Of a stretch of 64,000 bases of DNA, positions 51,146 through 59,863 are shown one piece after another. This stretch comes from Dyadobacter crusticola DSM 16708 (GTDB lineage: Bacteria > Bacteroidota > Bacteroidia > Cytophagales > Spirosomataceae), in contig NZ_JNJB01000007.1 in NCBI RefSeq assembly GCF_000701505.1, positions 395,302 to 459,301 on the forward strand, read 5' to 3'. A program made the translations under genes and the position numbers. Position 1 is the stretch's first letter. Every line of letters starts with the position of its first letter. Below the pieces are notes generated by a model. That model worked only from the letters and a program-made list of their open reading frames with translations. It had not been told where the DNA came from and did no database searches.

Positions 51146-52465
51146 TCAACCAAGCTCAGGCTCCGGTCCGTGCAGTGATTGATTGGTTGCAGTTGAATTA
51201 ATCTTCACAGGCTTCCCTTCTTTTGCGGATTGATAAATGGCTTCCATTAATATATGGTCCTGCAAACCTTCTTCTCCAGGTGTAAATGGTCGCTTGTTTT
51301 TGATAATACAATCTGAAAAATGATCCATTTCCAGTGCAAACTGGTTTTTCTCGGCCAATCCAATATTCTGCTGCAATTCCATCAGCCCGTCTGCCTTAGC
51401 CGACATCAGATCCTGGCCTTTGTAGGCGTAAGCTTTGTTCATATCCAGCCAGCCGCGTTCGCACATCACGCGGTAGCGTCTGCTTTCGTGGACATTGTAA
51501 TGCGTTGCACAACTCGCCACGACGCCGGACGGAAACCGCATTTGCCAGGAAACCATTTCCTCTACTTCTTTGAACAATGGATTCCCCGGGGTACTGTACT
51601 GGTAAGCGAAAACCTCCGTTGGCTCCTCGCCTAAAACAAACCGCGTGGTGTTCAGGCAGTACAAGCCGATATCCGGCAGTGCACCTCCACCGGCCAATGC
51701 CTTTTTATGCCGCCAGTGATCCGGATTTGCGCTGCTCTGACAATTGAATGCATCCACGAATTTGACAGGCCCGAATTCCTTCTTCTGAACCAGCTCCCGC
51801 AGCTTGCGATTGTGCGGCTGGTACTGAATGCGGTACGCGACCATTAATTTAACTCTCGCTTTATTGCAAGCATCAATCATTTCCCTGCATTCTGCCGGAC
51901 TGACCGCCATTGGTTTTTCACACAAAATGTGCTTCCCTGCCGCGGCGCCCCTCACTGTATATTCTTTATGCATACTGTTGGGCAGCACGATATAGATTAC
52001 GTCCACGTCCTTATTGTCTTTCAGCTTGTCATAGGTTTGATAACTGTAACAATTTGATTCAGCAATCCCGTACTGCGCCGCAACTTTCTTCATTTTATCC
52101 GGCGTGCCGCTTACCAATGCAACCAGCTTCGACTTCTTGCACGAGCCCAATGCAGGTAAAATTTCCTCCAATGATAAATGCCCCAGTCCCACTACCGCGT
52201 AGCCAATGCGGCGGTCTGGCGGCAGTGGCGTAGGTACCGGCCCGCTTTGCTGGTCGTATTCCGACTTCCACTTTTCAAGAACAATGGGATCTTCGACGTC
52301 TTTGGGAATATTGACGGTAGTCTGCGCCTGGGCCTGATCGGCTTTAATGGAAGCGGCGATGGTCCCGATAGCTCCTGCCGCGAGGTATTTACCAGTCGCG
52401 GACAGGAATTTCTTTCGGGAAAAATGATCGGTATTCTTGTTTGTGTACGGTGTAGCTGAATGCAT
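51146..52465 (-). CDS. Exported Gfo/Idh/MocA oxidoreductase (glucose-fructose-oxidoreductase-like)
   Basis: A 439-aa NAD(P)-dependent oxidoreductase. I use the ATG at 52465; the frame is open to 52507. The N-terminal SRKKFLSATGKYLAAGAIG is a twin-basic export signal with Lys for the second Arg of the Tat motif. The nucleotide site is YAVVGLGHLSL and the family motif ILCEKPMAV is present. Overall it resembles Zymomonas-type glucose-fructose oxidoreductases that keep NADP bound. It follows the MBL-fold gene by 59 bp and may be co-transcribed. Confidence 0.88.
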   Translation of the reverse strand: MHSATPYTNKNTDHFSRKKFLSATGKYLAAGAIGTIAASIKADQAQAQTTVNIPKDVEDPIVLEKWKSEYDQQSGPVPTPLPPDRRIGYAVVGLGHLSLEEILPALGSCKKSKLVALVSGTPDKMKKVAAQYGIAESNCYSYQTYDKLKDNKDVDVIYIVLPNSMHKEYTVRGAAAGKHILCEKPMAVSPAECREMIDACNKARVKLMVAYRIQYQPHNRKLRELVQKKEFGPVKFVDAFNCQSSANPDHWRHKKALAGGGALPDIGLYCLNTTRFVLGEEPTEVFAYQYSTPGNPLFKEVEEMVSWQMRFPSGVVASCATHYNVHESRRYRVMCERGWLDMNKAYAYKGQDLMSAKADGLMELQQNIGLAEKNQFALEMDHFSDCIIKNKRPFTPGEEGLQDHILMEAIYQSAKEGKPVKINSTATNQSLHGPEPELG

Positions 52466-52524
52466 CTCTTTCGTTTGTTGATGATAATATTGAAAGAGAC
52501 TTGGCAATTACTGTGCCTCAGCAA

Positions 52525-53280
52525 TCACTTGATGGTATACCAGTCGCGCAAACGCACGTCGATGGACTTGTTGCCTTCATTTACCAGTTTCTTGAAAGCT
52601 TCCGTATCGCTTAGTCCATTCTGGCCGCGGTAGTGATATGGATAAACGATTTTGGGCTTGAAGTCGAGCACCGCAGAGGCCGCCTCCTTGATGTCCATCG
52701 TATAAGGCAAATTCATGCAGACGAAAGCTACGTCGATGTTTTTCAACGCGCGCATTTCAGGAATGCCCGAAGTATCCCCGCTGATGTAAATGGTTTTGTC
52801 ACCAAACTTCAACACATACCCATTGCCCCGCCCTTTGGTGTGCCGCGAGTCAGCCGATTCAGGCAGGTTATACATGGGAATAGCCGTAATGGAGATATCC
52901 AGTTTGTTGATCGTCTGGCCGTTGGCTACGCTCACAGCCTTCGCCTTCATTGTTTCCGACATTTTTTCAATCACTGCGGGAGGCGCGATGATGATTGCTT
53001 TATTCAGGTCAATCGCGTCTAAAGTAGCCGGATCAAAATGGTCGCCGTGAATATCTGATATCAATACCAAATCGGGCGCGGCGATTCCCTGGAAAGTTTT
53101 GGCACCACCGTATGGGTCTGCATAAATGGTCTTTCCATTCCACGTCAGTGCCATTGTTGCGTGGTTCAAAGGCTGCACTTTCAACGGACCTTTGGAGGTT
53201 TTCAGATCATCAGCCGCAGGAAGCTGCGACCATGCAGCTGTGCCGATCAGGAGCAGTAAAAAGCTTAAAACTGTTTTCAT
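52525..53280 (-). CDS. Exported MBL-fold metal-dependent hydrolase
   Basis: A 251-aa metallo-beta-lactamase-fold protein with a signal peptide (MKTVLSFLLLLIGTAAWSQ). The metal motif is DIHGDHFD, with His78, Asp80 and His81, and further ligands are likely in YISGDTSG (Asp near 170) and YPYHYRGQ (His near 217). This is the UlaG/YtnP-like branch rather than beta-lactamase. It is the first gene of a pair with the oxidoreductase. Substrate unknown. Confidence 0.88.
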   Translation of the reverse strand: MKTVLSFLLLLIGTAAWSQLPAADDLKTSKGPLKVQPLNHATMALTWNGKTIYADPYGGAKTFQGIAAPDLVLISDIHGDHFDPATLDAIDLNKAIIIAPPAVIEKMSETMKAKAVSVANGQTINKLDISITAIPMYNLPESADSRHTKGRGNGYVLKFGDKTIYISGDTSGIPEMRALKNIDVAFVCMNLPYTMDIKEAASAVLDFKPKIVYPYHYRGQNGLSDTEAFKKLVNEGNKSIDVRLRDWYTIK

Positions 53281-53400
53281 TTCAGTAGTATTTGAGTTAC
53301 CGCGGAAAGTACTGGTTTAAGCTTGTATTTACAATTTTCCATTGAGCAACCGGCTGATAAATGGGAGGCAGGTATTCTGCAGAAGTTTATAGATTTAGAC

Positions 53401-53429
53401 TTGGAAATTCACGAAAATCCATACTTTTG
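53401..53429 (+). promoter_or_regulatory. higBA promoter, TTG-N18-TACTTTTG
   Basis: A TTG (53401-53403) lies 18 bp upstream of TACTTTTG (53422-53429), the best complete match in the window to the Bacteroidota promoter. It points to the higB start at 53450. Confidence 0.7.
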
Positions 53430-53445
53430 TTCACTATTAGTAAAC
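53429..53445 (+). promoter_or_regulatory. Probable HigA operator
   Basis: GTTCACTA-T-TAGTAAAC is a 17-bp palindrome with one mismatched pair. It begins at the last base of the -7 element and covers the expected transcription start, the position of an autorepressor site. Confidence 0.6.
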
Positions 53446-53449
53446 TTAC

Positions 53450-53758
53450 ATGTTTAACATCATTGCCCGACACACACTATTGACCTATTGTGAACTACAT
53501 CCTAACGCCACAAATGCATTAAGAGAATGGTACAGCCAAAAGATAAAGAGCGATTTTACAAACTTCCATCAGGTGAAGGCTCTATTTGGAAATGCTAGTC
53601 TTGTAGGTGACAATCGGGTCGTATTTAATATTATGGGAAATCATTACCGGCTTGTAGTCAGAATTGTTTTTGAATACAAAACCATCCAGATTAAATGGTT
53701 CGGGACACATGCCGAGTACGACAAAATTGATGTAAAAACGATTAACTACAAACCTTAA
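53450..53758 (+). CDS. higB: HigB-family toxin
   Basis: A 102-aa RelE-superfamily mRNA interferase expected to cut mRNA on the ribosome. Family blocks are ALREWYSQKI, FGNASLVGDNRVVFNI, NHYRLVVRIVFEYK and IKWFGTHAEYDKID, the last with the catalytic His near 90. The toxin-first order with an antitoxin 8 bp downstream is the HigBA arrangement. Base composition is more A+T-rich than the neighbours, suggesting horizontal gain. Confidence 0.92.
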   Translation: MFNIIARHTLLTYCELHPNATNALREWYSQKIKSDFTNFHQVKALFGNASLVGDNRVVFNIMGNHYRLVVRIVFEYKTIQIKWFGTHAEYDKIDVKTINYKP

Positions 53759-53766
53759 AGTGAACT

Positions 53767-54123
53767 ATGGAATTGAGACCAATCGAAACCAAGGAACAAC
53801 ATGAACAAATGTTGGAATGGGTTGACCGCCAGTTTGATATTGCCCCAGACCCGAACAGTCCTGAAGGAATTAAGTTGCAAATCGCATTAATTCTTATCAA
53901 AGCGTTTGAGGATGTACACTACCCTATATCTGCTCCTGATCCGATTGAGGTTGTGAAGCAAAAAATGGACGAGAAAGGTTTGAAGAGTAAGGATCTCGTA
54001 ATTTGGATCGGGAGCAAAAGTTATGTTTCAGCTCTTTTAAACCGAAAAAAACCTCTTACCCTCAAAATTGCCCGCATTCTCCACGAGAAGCTCGGGATTC
54101 CAGCGAAGGTATTTTTAGGTTAG
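53767..54123 (+). CDS. higA: HigA-like antitoxin, XRE-type
   Basis: A 118-aa antitoxin and autorepressor. The N-terminal part (1-60) is helical and acidic, probably the toxin-binding region, and the C-terminal HTH_XRE domain (about 63-118: VVKQKMDEKGLKSKDLVIWIG, then ALLNRKKPLTLKIARIL) binds DNA. It is translated after higB with 8 bp between. Its stop overlaps the convergent hydrolase stop by 4 nt. Confidence 0.9.
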   Translation: MELRPIETKEQHEQMLEWVDRQFDIAPDPNSPEGIKLQIALILIKAFEDVHYPISAPDPIEVVKQKMDEKGLKSKDLVIWIGSKSYVSALLNRKKPLTLKIARILHEKLGIPAKVFLG

Positions 54124-54905
54124 CCGTTTTGCCTTTCTAAAAACTCGTTTACCACATAAGCTGTGAATTCCGGCAATCTGCTGCCTTGCTGGAACGTGCA
54201 GATCTCGCCAATACATTCGCCATGCACGCCTGGCATAACGAGCAGCTCCGCATTTGGAATAAGTTCCGAGATTTCCGTAGTATGCGCAACGGTCACTACG
54301 TCCCGGTTGCCGGTCATGATCAAAGCAGGAACGTCAATGGCGCGCAGACTTTCATCCGGCCAATCCTTGAATGCACGCATTCTGTCACGGTCTTTATCGT
54401 GCATGACCTGCAAACCTTCCTTGTTTTCTGCTACCGCCAGGTAAGCTTCCTGCAAAGGCGCCGGCATATTGTCGAGTGACGCAGTTTCCATGAATTCGAA
54501 AAACCCTGGCATCAATCCGGCACGTTTTGTACACGCAGCTACTGCGATCAGCTTGCGTACCAATCCGGGATGCCGGATCGCAACTTGAAGTACCGAGCTG
54601 CCGCCATTGCTGAATCCCATAAAATCAGCCTGACCGAAACCCAGGTTGCTCAGAAGCGCTGCTACATCATCTGCATCCTGAGCAAAAGTGACACCCGCTT
54701 CCCTATCGCCCGTGCGGCCGTGGGCTTGCAAATCGACACCAATTAACATTCTGTTAGCTGCAAGAAAAGGTATGATGTTGGAAAATGTGGTTTCGATCGT
54801 CGACCCGCCGCCATGCACCAATACAAGTGGAATAGCTCCCGATCCGTAAATCTGATAATACATTTTCAATCCATTAACAATCGAGTAACCACTTTCAAAT
54901 TGCAT
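54120..54905 (-). CDS. Alpha/beta hydrolase
   Basis: A 261-aa cytoplasmic hydrolase. The oxyanion loop LVHGGGSTIETTF (about 29-41), the nucleophile elbow GFSNGG (Ser near 101), an Asp in MTGNRDVV and a late His in PGVHGEC give a full catalytic triad. The fold matches many small esterases, dehalogenase-like and C-C hydrolases; the substrate is not evident. It is 25 bp downstream of the DUF1501 gene on the same strand, so a shared transcript is possible. Confidence 0.88.
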   Translation of the reverse strand: MQFESGYSIVNGLKMYYQIYGSGAIPLVLVHGGGSTIETTFSNIIPFLAANRMLIGVDLQAHGRTGDREAGVTFAQDADDVAALLSNLGFGQADFMGFSNGGSSVLQVAIRHPGLVRKLIAVAACTKRAGLMPGFFEFMETASLDNMPAPLQEAYLAVAENKEGLQVMHDKDRDRMRAFKDWPDESLRAIDVPALIMTGNRDVVTVAHTTEISELIPNAELLVMPGVHGECIGEICTFQQGSRLPEFTAYVVNEFLERQNG

Positions 54906-54930
54906 TGTCCATCTTGATTTACATCTCTTA

Positions 54931-56406
54931 CTAAACCAGCAGCGGCTTCACCACTTTTCCATGAACATCCGTAAGCCGGTACCTGCGCCCCTGGTGCTTA
55001 AATATCAATTGTTCGTGGTCAATACCCATTAAATGCATGACCGTCGCCTGAAAGTCATGAACGTGCACGGGATCTTTGATCACATTATAACCGAAATCAT
55101 CTGTTTGTCCATACACAAATCCCTTTTTGACACCTGCGCCCGCCATCCAGATTGTGAAGCTGCGCGGGTGGTGGTCGCGACCGTAGTTATCTCTTGTTAA
55201 TTTCCCTTGTGAATAAGCGCCCCGGCCGAATTCACCGCCCCAAACCACCAGCGTTTCGTCAAGCAAACCTCGCTGTTTTAAATCGGTGATCAAAGCTGCG
55301 GAGGCTTGGTCTACGCTTTTGGCCATGATTTTAATATCATTTGGAAGGTTCCCGTGCTGGTCCCAGCCCTGGTGATACAGCTGGACAAACTTCACATCTT
55401 TTTCGATGAGCTTGCGCGCGAGCAGGCAGTTAGCCGCGAATGTGCCCGGCTTGCGGGACTCTTCTCCGTACAGGTCAAAAATGTAGTCGGGTTCTTTGGA
55501 AATATCCATTGTTTCCGGCACGGCAGTCTGCATGCGATACGCCATTTCATACTGCGCCATCCGGTAGTTAATTTCGGGATCGAGTATTTTCTCAAATTGT
55601 CCTTGTTGCAGCTTGGCCAGCGAATTCAGCATTCTTCTGCGACTGCTTTTGTCAATTCCTTCTGGATTATTGAGGTAAAAAACGGGATCCGGACCGGAGC
55701 GGAAAACGACACCCTGGTGAATGGAAGGCAAGAATCCATTGCTCCACAACTTGGCATAAAGCGGCTGGTCCCCCGCCCTGCCTTTTGAAAGCAGCACCAC
55801 AAACGAAGGCATATTCTTGTTATCAGACCCCAATCCATAGCTTACCCACGAACCCCAAGAAGGCCGCCCGCCCTGCTGACTGCCCGTTTGAAAAAAAGTA
55901 ACCGCAGGATCGTGATTGATCGCCTCGGTAAACATCGATCGGATGAAAGTGACATCGTTGACAATGCTGGAAGTGTACGGCATCAACTCACTGATCATCA
56001 TATCATTGTCGCCGTGCCGCTGGAATTTGTATTTGGAAGCCGCCAGCGGAAAACTGCTTTGTCCCGCTGTCATTCCGGTAAGCCGCTGACCTTTTCGCAC
56101 AGATTCAGGCAGGTCCTGGCCCCACATTTCTTCCAGCTTGGGCTTATAGTCGAACAATTCAAGCTGCGAAGGCGCGCCGCTTTGGAAAAGGTAGATCACA
56201 CGCTTCGCTTTCGGTGCAAAATGCGGGTGCCCGAGCGGTAAGCCTGCTGCTTCTGCGGCCTGCGCGGGCTTTTTAGCCAGCAGACTGTCAGCATTCAAAA
56301 GAGAAGCCATCGCCGCGGCACCTAGTCCCATACTGGTTTTAGAAAGAAAATTCCTCCTGCTCAGCTGTTCATGGACGTGGTTTTCGAATTCGTTATATAA
56401 GCTCAT
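54931..56406 (-). CDS. DUF1501 protein, Tat-exported sulfatase-like
   Basis: A 491-aa protein with a Tat-like signal (SRRNFLSKTSMGLGAAAMASLL). DUF1501 belongs to the alkaline-phosphatase/sulfatase clan. Visible family blocks are KRVIYLFQSGAPSQLELFDYK, the LIEKDVKFVQLYHQGWDQHGN block (metal-ligand Asp and His) and VVWGGEFGRGAYSQ, GRDHHP. It is the second gene of a pair with the DUF1553 cytochrome protein (10 bp between), an arrangement well known in Planctomycetes and Verrucomicrobia. A joint role in sulfated or other polysaccharide breakdown is inferred. Confidence 0.92.
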   Translation of the reverse strand: MSLYNEFENHVHEQLSRRNFLSKTSMGLGAAAMASLLNADSLLAKKPAQAAEAAGLPLGHPHFAPKAKRVIYLFQSGAPSQLELFDYKPKLEEMWGQDLPESVRKGQRLTGMTAGQSSFPLAASKYKFQRHGDNDMMISELMPYTSSIVNDVTFIRSMFTEAINHDPAVTFFQTGSQQGGRPSWGSWVSYGLGSDNKNMPSFVVLLSKGRAGDQPLYAKLWSNGFLPSIHQGVVFRSGPDPVFYLNNPEGIDKSSRRRMLNSLAKLQQGQFEKILDPEINYRMAQYEMAYRMQTAVPETMDISKEPDYIFDLYGEESRKPGTFAANCLLARKLIEKDVKFVQLYHQGWDQHGNLPNDIKIMAKSVDQASAALITDLKQRGLLDETLVVWGGEFGRGAYSQGKLTRDNYGRDHHPRSFTIWMAGAGVKKGFVYGQTDDFGYNVIKDPVHVHDFQATVMHLMGIDHEQLIFKHQGRRYRLTDVHGKVVKPLLV

Positions 56407-56416
56407 GCTGTGATTT

Positions 56417-59400
56417 TTACCTTTTGATTAAAAATTCATCAAAATTCATGACGGTACTCGCTACAATAGTGCCTGCTGCTACCTGCACAGGATTCAGCGA
56501 CTTGTCTACCGGGTACTCTCCTGCTGCCAGCACGGATTTCACGCGTTTCGGATTTTTGCTGAAATCGGTATATTCTTCCTGGTACAACTCCTTCAAAATC
56601 GCCCGCTCTTTGGCATCAGGCTGCCTGCTGGTCAATGCGGTGAATGCGTAGGTGATCTGTTCGTCAAGCGTTTTGCCTTTTTTAAGCATTTGCTGCGCCA
56701 GCACACGCGAAGCTTCTACAAATTGCGGATCGTTCATCACCACCAGCGCTTGCAGTGGCGTACTCGTTTTTTGTCTTTTTGTCACACAAAAATGACGCTC
56801 GGCCGCATCGAAGTTGAGCATCATCGGCGGCGGAGAGCTTCTTTTCCAGATCGTGTAAAGACTCCTCCGATACAGGCTGTCGCCATGCTGCTGCTTGTAG
56901 GTAACCTCATTCCGGGTCGCCAGTGCTTCCCACAAACCGTCAGGCTGATATGGATAAGCACTCTTCCCCCCAACGCGCCGGGTAAGCAACCCGCTCGAAG
57001 CAAGTGCATTGTCCCTGATCTGCTCCGCACTCATGCGGTAGCTGGGGCCGTGTGCATAAAGCCTATTGTCCGGATCAACCTCGGCCGACTTCGGATTCAC
57101 CCGCGAAGATTGCCGATAGGTAGCCGACATCACGATCAGTTTCTGCATTGCTTTCACGTTCCAGCGCGACTCCCGGAATGTACTTGCCAGATAGTCAAGC
57201 AATTCGGGATGTGTCGGCAGCTCTCCCTGGTTCCCGAAATCATCACTCGATACCACCAAACCTTTTCCAAAGTAGTTCATCCAGAAACGGTTCACAGTAA
57301 CCCTCGTGAAAAGCGGATGGTCTTCGTGGGTCAGCCATTTGGCGAGCCCTAGTCTGTTTTTAGGGAAATTCTTGGGGATTTTGAAAAAGCTGTCGGGCGT
57401 ATCGGTGGTAACAGGTTTACCTGGCGCGTCGTAAGCGCCGCGGTTGAGTATAAAGGTTTTACGGGAAAATTTGCGCTCCTTCATCACCATTACATCAACT
57501 TCTTTGTCCAGAATCTCGGTTTCTTCGCCTATCAGCTTTCGGCTGTCGGCCATCAGCTTTCTGTATTCGGGATCAAAATTGGTGAGGTAATATTCCTTCA
57601 ATGCAGCCCGCTGATCAGGTTTTAGCTGCGCCTCCGGCGTTTTTAATGCATTTACTACTTCATTCTTAAAACTGTACATACCGAGCATTTCCAGCGGGGT
57701 CAATGTTTTTGTGTAGATTTTGAATTCGTCTACCTCGAAATTCTTCGTCCGCTGGTCAGACAGGCGACCGATATTCAGTCTGTCAACATACCAGTTCGTC
57801 TTGTTTTTTCCGTAGAGGATACTTTCGGTCAGCTGGTCATTATGTACCGTCACCTTCGCCGGGCGGCCATTTACATACAATTTCAAGCCGGCTGCTTTAC
57901 TCAGTCCGTCATACGAAAAGCCGATCTGCGTCCATTTGTTCAGCGGAAACTTGTCAACTGTTTGTATTTCAATTGCATTTTCAGGCCAAACGTGGCTCAT
58001 CGTCAGCTTGATGCGCCCGTCTTTTTCACGAAACACATTCCAGCCGCGGTACCCGTTCATTACTCCATTGGATTTGTGAAATAAAGAACCAGTCACGGAA
58101 GAATCGTGCAGATTAAGCCAGATACTCACGCTAAATGCCTGGTTACGTTCAAAAAATGCGAAGTTATCGCCGAACGAAACCGCATTTTCACCAAAGATAT
58201 ACCGCGCTTTCCCTAACCGGCCATTTCTGGACGCTACATTCGACAGGCTATCATCGCCCTCAGCCGTCGCCTTTTGTTTCGGATCCGCCAGGTTTTGGAA
58301 TTCCTTTCCTTTTGGTTCGTCAAATGTAAAATAACCTACGAGGTCCGCCTTTTCGCCAGTGACTGCTTTTTCAGGGTCAATGCGCGCATTTTTAAGCCAG
58401 TTGTTAAAATTTTGCTCCGCCGCCTTGGCGTACGCATTCAGCTGCGACTTTTCTTTTGTCAGATTCTGATGAATATATTTCAGCTTAGCTTCGGCCTCAG
58501 GCGTGGGCAGTGTAATTGCCGGGCTGGCTTCTCCATTGTAAGGGATCTGCCCGTTTTCATTGTTATTATTGAAAAACGCGTAAAGTGAGTAATAGTCTTT
58601 GTGGCTGATCGGATCATATTTATGATCATGGCAGCGGGCGCATTCGACGGTAATGCCCAGGAATGTTTTGCCAAAAGTATCAGTCCGGTCCGCCACGTAA
58701 GCCACGCGATATTCTTCGGGTACAATCCCGCCTTCCTGACTCTGCTGGTGCATGCGGTTGAAGCCGGTTGCTACGAGCTTATCACGCGTGGGATTAGGCA
58801 GCATATCCCCAGCCAGCTGCCAGGTTACAAACTGATCGTAAGGTTGATTTTGGTTAAAAGACTTAATTACCCAATCTCGGAAAGGCCAGGCTGTTCGCAA
58901 GCCGTCATCCTGATACCCGTGCGTATCTGCATACCGCGAAGCATCCAGCCAGGGTACCGCCATGTGCTCACCATAATGCGGCGAAGCCAGCAGCCTGTCG
59001 ACCACCTTCTCATACGCACTGGTCGATTTGTCATTCATAAACGCGGCTACTTCCTCGGGAGTCGGCGGCAGGCCGGTTAAGTCCAGGTATACCCTCCGCA
59101 GCAGCGTTGTTTTGTCTGCTTCTCTCGCCGGGATCATTCCTTTATCTTCCAGCTTTTTAAGGATGAAAAAGTCGATCGGGTTTTTGGCCCACTTTTCATT
59201 TTTAACCTTCGGTACTTTTGGTTTTTCTACTTTGGTAAATGCCCAGTGCGGCTTGTATTCAGCGCCTTCTTCCACCCATTTGATCAAAATCGCTTTTTCT
59301 CGGGCAGTTAAGGTAAGGTGTGATTCGGGAGTCGGCATCACAATGTCCGGGTCTGCCGACAGGATGCGGTGGACCAGCTCGCTGCTGCCTGGCTTACCTG

Positions 59401-59683
59401 GCTTGATCGCCTTCAATCCACTTTCAGCCTCCTTCTTGTAAGCAACTTCCGCCACATCAAGACGCAGGTTAGCCTTCTGGTGATTCGCGTCAGGCCCGTG
59501 GCAGGCAAAGCAGCGATCTGACAAAATCGGCTTAACGTCGTAAGTATAATCAACCGGCTGCACAAGCGTGGACATTTCCTGCGCCACGTCGTCCGGCAAA
59601 TCAATCTGCTTGTCGCAAGAGGCAAAAAGCAGTCCCGCAATGGGAAGTATCCACGTGTATTTCAAAAGGGTTTTAGGCATCAA
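56417..59683 (-). CDS. PSCyt1-DUF1549-LamG-DUF1553 lipoprotein (planctomycete-type cytochrome)
   Basis: A 1088-aa lipoprotein (lipobox LLFASC, Cys23). The PSCyt1 haem motif is RCFACHG (Cys58, Cys61, His62). DUF1549 follows (about 160-370: DFFILKKLEDKG, PWLDASRYADTHGYQ), with a LamG/concanavalin-like insert (about 455-650: LVGYFTFDE, SVSIWLNLHDS, WTQIGFSYDG, LKLYVNGRPA). DUF1553 closes (about 780-1050: HPLFTRVTVNRFWMNYFGKG, TSSTPLQALVVMNDP-like block). It likely binds glycans and carries electrons in a redox step of polymer breakdown; the reaction is not established. Confidence 0.92.
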   Translation of the reverse strand: MMPKTLLKYTWILPIAGLLFASCDKQIDLPDDVAQEMSTLVQPVDYTYDVKPILSDRCFACHGPDANHQKANLRLDVAEVAYKKEAESGLKAIKPGKPGSSELVHRILSADPDIVMPTPESHLTLTAREKAILIKWVEEGAEYKPHWAFTKVEKPKVPKVKNEKWAKNPIDFFILKKLEDKGMIPAREADKTTLLRRVYLDLTGLPPTPEEVAAFMNDKSTSAYEKVVDRLLASPHYGEHMAVPWLDASRYADTHGYQDDGLRTAWPFRDWVIKSFNQNQPYDQFVTWQLAGDMLPNPTRDKLVATGFNRMHQQSQEGGIVPEEYRVAYVADRTDTFGKTFLGITVECARCHDHKYDPISHKDYYSLYAFFNNNNENGQIPYNGEASPAITLPTPEAEAKLKYIHQNLTKEKSQLNAYAKAAEQNFNNWLKNARIDPEKAVTGEKADLVGYFTFDEPKGKEFQNLADPKQKATAEGDDSLSNVASRNGRLGKARYIFGENAVSFGDNFAFFERNQAFSVSIWLNLHDSSVTGSLFHKSNGVMNGYRGWNVFREKDGRIKLTMSHVWPENAIEIQTVDKFPLNKWTQIGFSYDGLSKAAGLKLYVNGRPAKVTVHNDQLTESILYGKNKTNWYVDRLNIGRLSDQRTKNFEVDEFKIYTKTLTPLEMLGMYSFKNEVVNALKTPEAQLKPDQRAALKEYYLTNFDPEYRKLMADSRKLIGEETEILDKEVDVMVMKERKFSRKTFILNRGAYDAPGKPVTTDTPDSFFKIPKNFPKNRLGLAKWLTHEDHPLFTRVTVNRFWMNYFGKGLVVSSDDFGNQGELPTHPELLDYLASTFRESRWNVKAMQKLIVMSATYRQSSRVNPKSAEVDPDNRLYAHGPSYRMSAEQIRDNALASSGLLTRRVGGKSAYPYQPDGLWEALATRNEVTYKQQHGDSLYRRSLYTIWKRSSPPPMMLNFDAAERHFCVTKRQKTSTPLQALVVMNDPQFVEASRVLAQQMLKKGKTLDEQITYAFTALTSRQPDAKERAILKELYQEEYTDFSKNPKRVKSVLAAGEYPVDKSLNPVQVAAGTIVASTVMNFDEFLIKR

Positions 59684-59740
59684 TCGTATTCGTTACCCGG
59701 AATAAACAAGTATACTGCTTCCCGGTTTTTACAAACTTAT

Positions 59741-59756
59741 TATAACAATTGTTATA
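59741..59756. promoter_or_regulatory. Perfect 16-bp palindrome upstream of the DUF1553-DUF1501 operon
   Basis: TATAACAATTGTTATA is a perfect inverted repeat 58 bp upstream of the minus-strand ATG at 59683, in a 180-bp gene-free gap. It has the form of a dimeric regulator site. No regulator gene is adjacent. Confidence 0.45.
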
Positions 59757-59863
59757 CTAATTTAAGCAAAAATGCCGGCATGCCAAGTAAAAAGGCTTTT
59801 GGGAAATGCATTTAGCTAATTAACAGCCAGTGTTTTGCAGCTTTTTGACTGTCCCCGGAAGTT

